A DNA stretch of 64,000 bases from Psilocybe azurescens (Eukaryota; Basidiomycota; Agaricomycetes; Agaricales; Agrocybaceae). The stretch is from the NCBI GenBank assembly GCA_023853785.1, contig JAJIRX010000567.1, positions 1,488,001-1,552,000 on the forward strand, in the 5' to 3' direction. This document shows, in pieces, positions 52,583 through 63,706 of the stretch. The notes beneath the pieces are model-generated. The model was given only the letters and a program-made list of their open reading frames with translations, was not told where the DNA came from and did not search any database. Positions within the stretch are counted from its first letter, which is position 1, and each line of letters opens with the position of its first letter. Made by a program: the position numbers and the translations under genes.

Positions 52583-53423
52583 TCATGAATTGACTAACTT
52601 CCATAAAAGTTGAGTATATTCAAGATCGCTTTCGCCAGTACTGAAGTCGACAGAGTGGATGTCACCCGATTGGGCACCTAAAGGCAACTCAGGTTCAGTA
52701 TTTTATTAAAAGAGACACAATCAAAAGGCGAGTAACGACACGTACGAACGAGCATTTTATGGACATTTCCGTTCTTATCTAATACTGGCTCGAATCCAAT
52801 TCCTTTGTAAATCGCCAGTCGCAGGCTGCAGCAATGATTTAGTTAAATGGGACAGAATTACACCGTTTTTGTTCGAGGATACGCACGCGCTACCATCTAG
52901 CTCCTTCTCATGTTCACCAGCTGGATCGTAGACTTCTAGTTTTCTAGCGTCCTCTTTCAAAGCTGACAGTTCAGCTTCCTTGCTGCCCAGCATGGTTTCT
53001 GCATCACTTATGGCTTTTGCAAGAGATATCTTTGTGCCATCAAGTTCGTTCAAAGTAGCAGCATGGGCTTGTTCAGAGGGAACAGATCCAGGTCTTGTCG
53101 AGGATATTCGTGCGGCCTCTAAGATCTTCGATAGACCTATTCAAGAGGCGGGCATGCAGGTAAGTTGTAACGATGCCATGCTGGACTGAAAATCAGACCT
53201 TTGAGATTTGCAAGAGCCTCCTCCAGTTCTTTCTTGCGTCGTGCCTCGGATGCACTAATTTGTTCCTCTGCAGAAACAATGGTGAGATAATCCTCATCGG
53301 GATCTATAATCGGTAGCATGTCCCGTATAAGCTTCCTGCGGAAAGAGTAATAGATCAATTAATGCTGAAATACGACGATTTCTGAAGAGACGGGACTTAC
53401 GTTGCATCTTGAACGTCAATCAT
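52583..53423 (-). CDS. SPC24: Kinetochore protein Spc24
   Basis: Spc24 pairs with Spc25 in the Ndc80 complex and anchors it to the inner kinetochore. The start at 53423 gives MIDVQDATKLIRDMLPIIDPDEDYLTI over a first intron. A long coiled coil follows (SAEEQISASEARRKKELEEALANL, then NELDGTKISLAKAISDAETMLGSKEAEL). The globular C-terminal domain reads LRLAIYKGIGFEPVLDKNGNVHKMLV, then GDIHSVDF and EYTQLLWKLVNS, like the RWD-type Spc24 head. Four or so short introns. It converges with CAF-1, leaving 238 bases. Sequence identity in this family is low, so the call rests on the head motif and the coiled coil. Confidence 0.82.
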
Positions 53424-53839
53424 GATAGCCTACTAGAAAGTTCGGCCAGTCGCAGCCTTTTTAGATACAAGAATTGGTTAAGAACTAGAATATGGTTCAA
53501 GTTCAAGTTGTTGATCTATCACTTCAGTTCAAACTCCACACGTCGCCTAAAATATCATGTGATGTGACTGACTCGCGTCGTCAGGGTGTCAAGCAAGTAT
53601 CAACTTTGAAGACGATCCGTTAGAAAGTTCAAGCAAAGTTCAATTTCTAAGTAGAACGCTGAACAAAACGAATGTCCGTTTATTTGTCAAGACTATCCAA
53701 TGCAATAAAATTTGTGGCATAATCGTATTATGAAAGAGCATTGTAAGTACTACTTTGTTCCAAAGTGAAATATTTGAAGGGTATTTATCGGGTGTGTTGA
53801 GCAAGAAAAAGAAGCCACAAGCAGCTCTCCATCTCGAAA

Positions 53840-55861
53840 TCAACCTGAATGTTCGACAATAGTAGTGACAAGTTTTCCGTTCTTCACGACTGTTTTAAAC
53901 ATCTCAGGTACGGGCTGTTCTTCAAAGATACCATCTTCCTCGCCCACGACAGGTAAACTGATGTTGATGGCGCTACATTTGGCGGTTGTGACCTCAGTGC
54001 TGAGACTGTCTTTCGACAGGTAGATCTGACCAGAGTCGGTGGAGTCAAGTTGGATCATGGGTGCTGTTCCTGTAATTTGTAGTTGGAAAGAGGGAGAGTC
54101 CGTAACAGAGATAGAAGCCACAACTGAATCGACGAGAACAGATGTCTTCGAGCCCTTGACTAGGTTATTACGTATAAGATTTAGTGGCAGAGAAATGGAG
54201 AATACAGGATACATACGGATATTGACTGCGTTAACTTTCCCTTTGATGATAATGATTGTGCCTTTGCAGCCATAAATGTTGACAGATTGACTAATCTCCG
54301 TCTGGTCAATTGTTACGGTCTCGTTCTCATAGTATTCCTTGAGAATAAAAGATCAGGGACTTACGCAAACAGAATTCAATACTGAACTTACCACCAGCCA
54401 CTTATTGCCTTCCAATGCAAGTTTGCTAGGTTTCTTACCTGCAAGGGCCTGTGGCTTGGAAGGTTTGAGGGGCTTCTTGCCAACTGTAGCAGAGAGGGAA
54501 TAAGCATCAATAATCACAAAAATATAGATAAACCTGACCCGCAGAGCTCGACGTTGACGCTGGGACAACACTGCTCGCTCTTAACGCCGGATTCTTGTGA
54601 GTCATTTCGCTTTTGTCCACTTTGCGCAAACCCTTGGTCACCTCTTCACCGCGATTCAGTTCAGCAAATACGGCTGCAGCGCCCCTGCAGGTGCGGCAGG
54701 TGCGGCAGGAGGAGGGGGGAGGGGGAGGGGGAGGAGGTGCACCGCCTGTGCTGGCCGGAGACTGAGCTTTGTACTCTTCTACGGGGATACCCTATGAAAA
54801 GCGGATGAGGCGATGAGGCTTGGGGCGTTATTTGAAAAATTCCTATACCGACGCACCTTGGGATTCCAAACCAAACCTGTGGTGTGATATTCTTTGATGT
54901 AAGCCTGCATGGCATCGAATACGCCCACATATAGATTGACCCATTCGACGTGTTTAGGATTTCTTGTTCCAAGGGTTATCGCAAGGCAATTGCACGAAGA
55001 TAGCGTTATACGCACTTGTCCTTATACTCCTGTTTCACCCTGTTTCCGTAGTACACGACGGTGTCCTTTATATCAATGACGAATTGAGCGGGTTTAGGCT
55101 AGATGAGATTCGACGTCAATATCATGAGACAGATTCATAATGGGATGAATTCACATTGATAACCCATCCAATAATTGGTGCGCCCTCTGAGATGATAGTC
55201 AGGTGCGAGAACCAGTCTCTATCGCGCCTGTTAGCCTCCTTGGCACGAGAAATAGCTTCGATGGATTTGAGGAACGGCCCAAGCAGTGACTCCAGCACTT
55301 TCTCCTCCGGCTTTCGGCAGGATCCAGCTAGTTTCAAGAAGTCTCCTAAAATTTCGTATTGCTTTTGCACTAACGCGCTCTGTTGACGTAGCGAAATGCC
55401 ATCGTCAGCTTAGCGACCAGTTCTGATTCAATCGACGTACAATCTCGACGACATTAGGACCAGCAAAATTCTTGGTGAACTCTATGAAAGGCTTGACCTT
55501 TGCATCGATGACCTTTTCCTGGAATGTGGTTACACTCTTTGGTACTTCTTGAACAGCCGACGCGGAGACAGTTGGTGCTGCGGGACGTGGTGGGAGTGTT
55601 GCTGGTTGCCCTGGAGGAATATGGGAAGTAGATGCCTGCTGAATGGGAGCTTTCGCTTGTTGTGAGGATTCTCTCCTACTCAAGCCAGTCGATGGATCGA
55701 AAAAACCTGCGACATCTTCGAATCGAGAAGCAGCTGCTTCGAGACTTGAATATCACCATCAGTCTCTAGCCTCTGAGAAACTGTCGGAGCGCTGGTAGAA
55801 AGACGTACCGCTTGATTAAGGTAGCGAGCGAGTACAGTCCGCTTGAGTTCGCGTTGGACAT
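53840..55861 (-). CDS. Adenylyl cyclase-associated protein (CAP/Srv2)
   Basis: CAP recycles actin monomers from cofilin and links to Ras/adenylyl cyclase. The start at 55861 gives MSNANSSGLYSLATLIKR. After an intron LEAAASRFEDVAGFFDP appears, the conserved N-terminal signature. The helical folded domain has AKVKPFIEFTKNFAGPNV, LLGPFLKSIEAISRAKEANRRDRDWFSHL, IIGWVINPKPAQFV and NPKHVEWVNLYVGVFDAMQAYIKEYHTTGLVWN. A proline run of ten residues (about 54710-54740) and a WH2-like KKVDKSEMTHKNP-like region follow. The C-terminal beta-helix (CARP) domain has WLVEYYENE, INIYGCKGT-like, SDSPSFQLQITG and INISLPV. It ends TTIVEHSG. All expected domains are present. Confidence 0.95.
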
Positions 55862-56029
55862 CGTTGTCGATCTTTGTGAGGGATTACTTTTACAGGCCCC
55901 GACGGGTAATTGTGGTAAAACTTGGGAGTGCTGTAACACTTCAAGTTAATCGGAATATGCCGTATCACGGTATTGAAGATCGTCTAACTGGTAATTCACA
56001 AATTCATAGATGCTCATATGTCTATTCAC

Positions 56030-56662
56030 TCAGTCTACATTATCGTCTGCAGTATCCTCCGCATCCTTTTGTTTCGCCTTTTTCTTAGCCTTCTTTCTCC
56101 TTTGCCGCTCACGTTCTCGCTGTTTCGCGGCCTTCATTCCTTCTTTGGATAGACCCGGGTTCGCTAGCTTGTCAAGCTAGGTAGCAACGTACGATGTTAA
56201 CTTGCTTATGCATTAGAGAGAAGAGACAAGACACGCCTTCTCAAGGAGCCATTTTCGAGCTAACTTTCTATTCTGCGAAAGAGAACGAGTATCCTGACAA
56301 GCTACACGAATGCCTGTTGGCTTGTGAAGCAATTGCACGTTATTTTCAGTTTTATTGATTGATTGTCCGCCCTATCATGGATGTAACTTTGAGTCCGACT
56401 AAGAAATAGACATGAACATACCGGCCCACTTCCTAGAATATCGTAGACTTTTAGTTAGAATCCCGCAAATATGGCACGGTGTAACCAATGTACCTCTAAC
56501 AAACTGTTCTTCTAGGTCTTCTTCTAGTAGCTGTGGAATGACACGTTCTTTATGGGCTTTCTTGAGAGCGGAGAAATAACGGTGCGGAGGGGATGGATTT
56601 GATGCAGTCAACGACGACAATCCAGCATTAGCTGGAACAGCATCTAAGAAAGAACTGCTCAA
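56030..56662 (-). CDS. Mitochondrial class-I release-factor homologue with GGQ motif (Rso55/C12orf65 type)
   Basis: Proteins of this group rescue stalled mitochondrial ribosomes by hydrolysing peptidyl-tRNA with a GGQ loop. The recognisable sequence runs [84 protein letters not shown] and a Lys/Arg-rich tail ending ADDNVD. The short length and basic tail fit the mtRF-R/ICT1-like group without codon-recognition domains. SGP is encoded by an 11-base micro-exon (56422-56432). The intron after LLEK has a GC donor. I cannot fix the start: the frame is open upstream without ATG, and overlaps the end of MZM1, so 56662 is only the edge of confident sequence. Confidence 0.85.
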
Positions 56663-56693
56663 TGGTCGCTCCAGTTTTAACTCAAAGAAAGAT

Positions 56694-57237
56694 TCAGGCG
56701 CACTTGTGGGACTGTCCCTTTTCTCTCCGACGGAGACTGCGACTTGATTCCACTGGTCGAGGGTTCTTTATGGTATCATTGTCACCAAGCTCGGTATGCT
56801 TGGTCATACGTATACCTAGTGAGTCGAAGTCAGAGAGAGCAAGTTTGTAGTTGCTCTGTACTTACGATACAAGGAAGCTCCATCTTCTTGAGCTTTCCCT
56901 GGTATATGGACCCCTTGAACTACGTTCTTTCGCAAAACCTGAGCAACATCCCTTATAAACTGATTGTGCTTCTGGTATGCTTCGGGGTCTGTGGTGTTGT
57001 TCTGTGCAATATCATGCCTAATTTTTGCACGGAAAGCTAGACAAATATTAGACCCAAGAATTGTATCAAAGGGTGAAAACCAACCTTGGAACACCTGTTG
57101 ATCTCCTGTACAAATCTATAAGTTTGGGACATTAATGATGATATGTAATATGTACCAGAGAAGGTAACTGAAGCCGCTCGCAATACATCCCGGTATGCAG
57201 AGCGAGTAGTAGCCTTGAGGACGGGGGAGATGGACAT
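56694..57237 (-). CDS. MZM1: Mzm1-like LYR-motif mitochondrial protein
   Basis: Mzm1 (human LYRM7) stabilises the Rieske protein before insertion into complex III. The ATG at 57237 gives MSISPVLKATTRSAYRDVLRAASVTFSG, with the YRDVLR variant of the LYR motif in the first helix. Further exons give DQQVFQ, AFRAKIRHDIAQNNTTDPEAYQKHNQF, IRDVAQVLRKNVVQG and a basic tail ending GQSHKCA at 56694. Size (about 130 residues) and helix pattern match. With CBP4 it makes two complex III assembly factors in this window. Confidence 0.82.
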
Positions 57238-57336
57238 GGCAGGTGGAAAGGCGGAAACAGGGAGAAAACTGGAAGACGCTGATTGGCTGGGAAGGGTGGA
57301 TGGAGTCCGCTGATCATGTGACTACACTGCCAGTGT

Positions 57337-57342
57337 ACGCGT
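57337..57342. promoter_or_regulatory. ACGCGT hexamer in the MZM1/histone H1 divergent region
   Basis: One perfect ACGCGT, with a related ACGCGA at 57548-57553 closer to the H1 start. A role in S-phase expression of H1 is inferred only. Confidence 0.35.
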
Positions 57343-57702
57343 TCGACCGCGTTTTTGAATCAACAAGGATAGTTAGACGACGCTCATGGCATTGATTCTT
57401 GCGTGCACCATTGTGTATTTGCAGATGTAATAATTTAGCATATTGGCTATCTTCCCGACCAAAAATTGTATTAAAATATTGATTCTGCAGTGCAGTAGGA
57501 GCCCGAAGATTTCTTTGTTGATTGAAATAGATGTGTTCACGTGACCGACGCGATCGTGTTAGTATAAATAGACGGAAGACGGAGAATGTTATCAGACCCC
57601 CTTTGCGCCCCAGGTTCAACTCAAACCACCGCTACTCCGCCTTTAGCGTTTGTCCTTCCCCATCATCTCCATCCTTCCATCCCTTCCACCTTATACTTTG
57701 CA

Positions 57703-58985
57703 ATGTCAACCACCACAAAGAAAACCTCCGCTACCAAGTCGACCGTCAAGAAGCCTACAGTTGCTAAGCCCGCTGCCGCTCACCCAACATGGGTCGACAT
57801 GATCAAGGTTAGTGATCGCTCACTATGTTATTTTTCTAGCAAGGCTCCAAATCCACTGTTCGGCTTCATCTCTTTTTATCTCTGTCGTCGCTGTCTTACA
57901 CCTGTAATGGTTGGGCAGAGGGCACATGTATCCGTACACATACACTGCAAATTTTTGAACGGTCTTTCGACATGACGCCCTTTAAGTTGTTGTCTTTTGC
58001 GCATCAGCATTACTTCAAATATTCTTTCCACGATATGCTAATTGTTTTGCGATATTCTGTAGGAGTGCATTGCGGCCAACACTGAAGACGCTCGCATTGG
58101 AGTCTCACGCCCACAAATCAAGAAGTAATTTCACACTTCTTACATCCAACCTTGATAACATGTCTGACTTTACCGCTAGATATGTCGAAACGAAGTACAG
58201 GCTTGAAATCGGTGCCGCTCAAATCAACCAGCTTTCCAAGGCCATCACTTCCGGTACCGACAAGGGTGTTTTCGTTCTTCCCAAAGGTACACATTACTTA
58301 CCAACTTCAGTCTAAGTCATCTCCCTTATCTTTTATTCGCACTAGGACTCTCTGGCAGAGTTAAACTTGCTCCTAAATCTAAACCTGCTGTCGAGTCGTC
58401 AGCTACCAAAGAGGTTAAACATTTTTTCTTCATCCTTATCTTTTATTTCTCATACTTTGTTAATCAAGAACAAACCTGCCGCTAAGTCCAAAGCTGCTAC
58501 TGCTACCAAACCTAAGGTTGCAAAGCTTCTACAACCACAGCCAAACCCAAAGCCGTCGCCAAATCCACCACCAAGGCTGCTGCTCCCAAGAAGGCTGTCT
58601 CAGCTAAGCCTAAGGCCACTACTGTGAAAAAACTGCCGCTCCTAAGAAAGTTTTGGCCAATAAACCCAAAGGTAAACCCACTACAGCCACCAAGAAGACA
58701 ACGAGTGCCAGCAAGAAATCACCAGCGAAGAAAGTCCGTGGATCTTTTTCAGCTAAAATTGGATCACAATTAATTATTTTTGTTCTTTCAGGCTGTTACT
58801 GGAAAGACCGCCACCACTAAAGTCAAGGCATCTGCCAAGAAAGCATCTGTCAAGAAGGCCACACCTGCGAAGAAGGACGCTGCAAAGCCTGCTGCAAAAG
58901 CACCCAGGAAACAGGTTAGTCTCCATCCTCTTAATGCACCTCTTTTACTAAGCCGTTCCTATGTTAGCCCACCAAGCGATCATAA
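57703..58985 (+). CDS. Linker histone H1
   Basis: H1 binds linker DNA and compacts chromatin. The ATG at 57703 opens a Lys/Ala/Thr-rich N-tail (MSTTTKKTSATKSTVKK). The globular winged-helix domain spans three exons: HPTWVDMIK, ECIAANTEDARIGVSRPQIKKYV, ETKYRLEIGAAQINQLSKAITSGTDKGVFVLPKGLSGRVKLA. The C-tail is a long Lys/Ala/Pro/Thr-rich stretch. It ends APRKQ joined over an intron (GTTAGT...GTTAG) to PTKRS and the stop at 58985. Two frame breaks occur in the tail, near 58522-58524 (KVAKASTTT needs one more A) and at A6 58627-58632. Confidence 0.93.
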
Positions 58986-59532
58986 ATTCCTCCCTTCCTG
59001 TTTTTCCTCTTCTCATTTAATGCATGATCTTTGATTACGCCTATCCTTAACGATCCCGGTGATTCCTCTTCCCCCTTTAACACTGTCTACTCGATACTGT
59101 CTCCGCCATCCACCTTGATCCTTTTCTGTTTTACTAGTTCTTGTCTGTTGCTTTCCTTTTCGTTTCTCTTTTTATCTGTACTCTTAACTTATTGGAGCAA
59201 AGGTGTACGATGTACTTCATTTTTCTTCTGCTGCCTTACTTTACTATTTCCGCGTAGCATTTCCTGGTCAAATGAGAGGGTGTTCGTATTGTGTACCCCC
59301 AGGGTTAGAAGCCACATGAGAATAAATGCCCAAAACAGTGGAATTTTTGAACGGTTTTGAATAAGTCGTTGCCGGTCGATCGCAAGTAGCAGTCGCGGCA
59401 GTGTCAGCCATCTCCCAATTTAGGGTTAGGGTCTACACCATGCACTCTAATATTAGTTCTGCCAACCTTCCTCATTCACCACGTAGAACTCGCTAATAGT
59501 TTGGAGCCGCGGGAGACCACGTTGGCACACTA
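58986..59532. other. Intergenic between H1 and EI24-like gene
   Basis: These 547 bases are pyrimidine-rich in the first half, likely the H1 3' UTR, then the promoter of the next gene. TTTAGGGTTAGGG at about 59420-59432 holds two telomere-like units, which is likely chance. No exon is seen. Confidence 0.4.
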
Positions 59533-61260
59533 ATGTCGGCGGCATCATATGCAGCACGACCGCAGAACTTTCAGTATCCAGGCCAGACGGGGAGAGTCTC
59601 TTCGCGATCGACGTACCCCGCGTTTCTCTCTGTGCAAGACTCGGTTCTCCTCCAGCTGACTTGGGCTTGGAGGGGTCTTTACGACTCTTTTCGATGGGGA
59701 ATTGTTCTGACAGCTGTTGCAGGGTGCGTTTGATACCATATTGTTGGTCTGATACTTTTTCCTGATTGTTGAACGACGAATCTCTTTCTTATATTGAACT
59801 GTTCTCTATCATACAACCTCGTCTAACACACCACATGCACACGCGTCCCCGGGACTCTCCAATCTTGACACTGACATGCCACCGTCAAATCCTATTTGAT
59901 TTGATTCTATGCACCCGAATCAACTCTCGAATTATCGTGGAATGTACTCAGGGACTCAGAGATTCGCGCGAACGTGTACAAATCGCTGCTCCTGAACTCT
60001 CTGTCGTTGATCTCAATTTATATCTTTGATCTGCTCCTGCAGCCTTTAGTACAAGATCAGCCGAAATGGTTCCACCGTAACATCGGATGGTTCTACCAAG
60101 TGCTGTGGCTTCTACCCGTCGTAGGAATCTCTCTATACCTTAATGTAAGCCTTCGCTCTTGAATGGAAATTGCGAATACAGAAGACTAAGCACCGACATT
60201 TTTACTATGCGCAGGGTACATGGTGCACAATTATTGCGAAGAGGACGTTTTTATTGCAGCACGGTGGGCGGCCGGTAGCGGCACAGCCAACATCGTACAC
60301 GGGTATGCTAAAGGCCGTCGCGACATCTGCATATCGGGTGGTGATGGTCTGCACGTCCGTGATTGTTTCGTTCGCGCTGCAGAGGATACCTTTTATTGGC
60401 CCTGTGGCCGGATTTATATTTCTTTGTTGGGTCGATGCGTAAGTGATTCTTGTTTAACCGGTCTCGCTGAAAGCAAGTTGATGGTTAAAGGTAAACCGTA
60501 GTTATTACTGTTTCGAGTAAGTCTCCTCCAAGAGGTGTGGCTGGATGGAACGACAGGCTAAAGCAGGATGTTCCGCAGATTTGTTTGGATAGCTCGGGGA
60601 CTTTCGCTCTCACAACGCATCCGCCATTTGGAGGAACGCTGGGCTTATTACTTCGCTTTCGGTTTGTCTTCCAGGTATCTATTCTTGACTTGTCTACATT
60701 TCATTATCCAATAGGCCTGCCTTCAGCTGCGCTTTGCACTTGGGGAACAGGATTAGCAAATGCTGCTATATTTGCGCTCGTCTTTCCGGTGGTAAGCACC
60801 TCAATGAAACATTGCAATGATGTCTCCGCCTACCTAAACTATGACATCCCTTTACCAGTATATCATTATGGCTACGCACGCCCGCCCGGTTCCCGCAGAC
60901 CCTTATAACCCCATGCCTCCCATAACCTCAGCTAAATCAGAGAACGATATAATAAGACACCCTTCCCCGTTTGTGCCCATCCGAATACCGATATTCGCAC
61001 TGGTTATCTGGATAAATGATGCCGTGGTGAAGATTCTGAATGTCATCGGAGGACGGCCGATAGTGAGGCACAGAGGCGCGGCAAGGAGCAGGGCGTTTAG
61101 CGACCCTAGCGAGAGCGCAGAGGGTGGGACTGTTAAGATGGAGACGAAGGCGTTTGTGAACTCGACCTCGTTCTCGTCGATATCGACAGCGACTACGCCG
61201 AAAGGTGTGAGAGCGACGAGTGGACGTGTCAAGCTCGGCGCGCGGCCTAAACTTGATTAG
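59533..61260 (+). CDS. EI24 (etoposide-induced 2.4) family membrane protein
   Basis: EI24 proteins are ER membrane proteins linked to autophagy and cell death in animals; in fungi they are uncharacterised. The start MSAASYAARPQNFQ precedes LTWAWRGLYDSFRWGIVLTAVAG, the conserved opening of the family. Hydrophobic exons follow: VYKSLLLNSLSLISIYIFDLLL, IGWFYQVLWLLPVVGISLYLN, VIVSFALQRIPFIGPVAGFIFLCWVDA, then AYYCFE spliced to FVWIARGLSLSQRIRHLEERW and AYYFAFG spliced to LPSAALCTWGTGLANAAIFALVFP. HLEERWAYYFAFGLP is the family signature. The tail is Ser/Thr-rich and ends GARPKLD. The splice choices above keep one frame. Confidence 0.9.
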
Positions 61261-61388
61261 TTGCTATAGTAGAGTATTCGTTATCTTTTTGCCTTTATGT
61301 GATTTTTTTTTTGCTTTCGTTGCCTCGATTATATTAAATACTTACTACATGTGTATTAGTTTCACTATAACCCGCGTCGTGAATGCGA

Positions 61389-62549
61389 TCAGCCAAAGCC
61401 TGCCCATTCAATGGAAAGGTACGAGACTTCTTGCTTATCATCGTCCCAGCCGCATAGAAGATGCGCCTTTTTGTAGCGGTACCTAATCGACCATGTGCGA
61501 CGATCTCCATCGGTCGTAAGGAAGCTAGGGGTGATTCCACCACAGACGCAGCAAAATGAGAGTGATAGCGCAACGGGTCACCTTCAACAAAATCCGATCA
61601 GAGAAAACGACGGCAGGGTGATGACGATTGCACGTACCTGGATATACAAGATATTCACCCCGAATTTGATACCGCCACCCATAAAATATCCTTGTTTCCA
61701 GAGATCGTGGAAGACGCCGCATCTAGCGCGTTCAGCTAGAGTCGCGGGATAATCCCAGACACCAGCTGCTCTGGCTGATTCAATGGTTTTATATGTACAT
61801 GATGCGGCGTTATACCATGGTTGAGACGAGGCGGATGCCGGGATTACAATAGTATAGGGAAGAGAAGAAGTTTTGGAAGGCTCAGTCGAAGAAGCGGAGA
61901 GGGGGTCTGCGGGTGATGATGTCTGTACGCTTTCTTCTTCGGCCTCCGCTGGTGTAACAAGTAGGAAAGAAGGATCAGATTCCGTAGATCTAGAAGCAGT
62001 AGCTATTTTGTCAGCAGCAGCAGCTCTCTTGCGTTCTTCTCGCTCCCTCCGTTTGCGAAGCGCGTCTTCAGACATGGCGCGTCCGGCGTTTGCGCTTTCT
62101 TTCGCGGTCTTTGTCTCAGTGTGCGCGATTTGAGACCTTGCGGATTCTCGTTGCTCCGCAGACCATGCTTCTAATTGCGGGATAGTGGGATTTCTGTGCG
62201 CACTTGGATCGTCAACAAGAACGGCAGCGCCTAAGAGCAGAAAATAAACGATCGGTTCACAACCTGATATGGGTAATTTGCACACCTATGTTGACCAGGA
62301 GAGCGGCCTCTTCTGGCATCAGGACCAGGGGAACTCCTAAGAAGACATTCTGCTGGGAGAGATGTGGAAGCGTGCCTGTAAGCACACCGCAGATGCGGTG
62401 CTTTGAGCGTATGATAGCGATGTCTGGAATGAAATTAGAATTAGCTTTTTGAAATTGGTTTGATATTTGAGAGACTCGCCATCGACATCCCAGACATACG
62501 CTGTCTTGTTTGCTATTCGAAGTGGAATGAGCCGTGTGTCTGAGCTCAT
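61389..62549 (-). CDS. SEN34: tRNA-splicing endonuclease subunit Sen34
   Basis: Sen34 is a catalytic subunit of the heterotetramer that cuts introns from pre-tRNAs. The ATG at 62549 gives MSSDTRLIPLRIANKTAYVWDVD. The N-domain then has IAIIRSKHRICGVLTGTLPHLSQQNVFLGVPLVL and MPEEAALLVNIGAAVLVD. A charged linker (AGRAMSEDALRKRREREERKRAAA) follows. The catalytic C-domain has RCGVFHDLWKQGYFMGGGIKFG with the catalytic Tyr, GDPLRYHSHFAA with the catalytic His, and ATKKAHLLCGW with the likely catalytic Lys. It ends YLSIEWAGFG. The frame breaks at T5 61468-61472 (plus), where one more base gives TKKAHLLCGWDDD. Confidence 0.93.
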
Positions 62550-62715
62550 TACTTACGGTTATGAGCACTGTTACTTGAAAAGTGCTTTGACTCGAATGAT
62601 GGTATACGGCTAATGCCGGTTAATGGCCATTAATGCGCAATATACTTTTATAGTACATGCATATCAGTAATCGTCAATCAGATCCCTGTGGAGTAAGCTT
62701 TTTTGACCTCAGACC

Positions 62716-63706
62716 ATGGCCGCTCATGTACAGGATGTATTTATGCTTTTGGAGATTCTATCACTCAAGGGGCATGGGAGCCAGATCGTAATGGATTCGG
62801 GCAACGTCTTTCACGTATGTCTCGGCTCTACTTACAGAGATGGACTGGTCTGTTGACGACTCAACGCCCAGATGTCTATGCGCGCAAATTGGATGTGTTA
62901 AATCGAGGGCTGTCGGGATATAATACCGAATGGGGTATCCCTGTGTTTGAGCAGGTGCGCCCCTAATGCCATCCGATTGATGTAACGGAGGAATAACGCT
63001 CCGTGCAGTGCATTGCAAAGAGCTCTGATCAGTATGCGCCCAAAATACGGGTTCTTGCAATTTGGTTCGGCGCGAACGATGCATGCATCCAGCCATCGCC
63101 TCAACATGTTCCCCTCGCTAAGTTCTCGAAGAATCTCAAGCAAATGGTTGAAATGGTGAAATCACCGGAGTCGCCGCGCTATTCCCCAGCTACGCGCATC
63201 ATATTGATCAGCCCGCCGCCCGTCAACACACTCGCTAGACGGGCGGACTTGGAAGCTTCGCAATCCGCCGCTGGCGCTGGACCGAGAGTTTGAAATTACG
63301 CGTGCCTATTCAGAGGCTGTGCGGGAGGTGGCCAGTGCTCAAGGCGTGGCGTTCGTTGATGTCTGGACCGCGATCTGGGACGCGGCAGACAGGAAGGAAG
63401 AGAGCCTGAGTAAGTTTCTGGGAGACGGATTGCATTTAAATGAAGACGGATATAAGGTGGGCGCCGCATTTGTCCTTTGGAATGGACTGTTGGTGACATG
63501 GGAAAGCGTAGATCCTGTACGACGAGCTGATGAAGACCATCGGACAGGAATACCCAGAGGTGCACTATGATAAACTAGAACAAGTATTTCCACCGTAAGT
63601 CGGCTCCCTTCCTCCTGTTTTACCTATATTCGTAATGATTTTGGAGCCGTGTAGATGGGCTGAAATCAACTGGAGCGATCCAGCCAAGAGTTTATATATC
63701 AAGTAA
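62716..63706 (+). CDS. IAH1: Iah1-like GDSL/SGNH esterase
   Basis: Yeast Iah1 hydrolyses isoamyl acetate and other acetate esters. The ATG at 62716 gives MAAHVQDVFML, then FGDSITQGAWEPDRNGFGQRL with the block I catalytic Ser (GDS). VLNRGLSGYNTEWGIPVFEQ carries block II Gly. After an intron VLAIWFGANDACIQP has the block III Asn. The end has FLGDGLHLNEDGYK with the DxxH dyad, VLYDELMKTIGQEYPE and WAEINWSDPAKSLYIK. Frame breaks are at T4 62747-62750 (one more T) and near 63250-63275 (to join RRADLEAS with NPPLALDREFEITRAYSE). Between them the domains are complete. Its start lies 166 bases from SEN34. Confidence 0.87.

Noticed and set aside
59420..59432. TTTAGGGTTAGGG resembling fungal telomere repeat
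   Set aside because: Only two units inside a gene-dense region; no sign of a chromosome end or interstitial telomere array.
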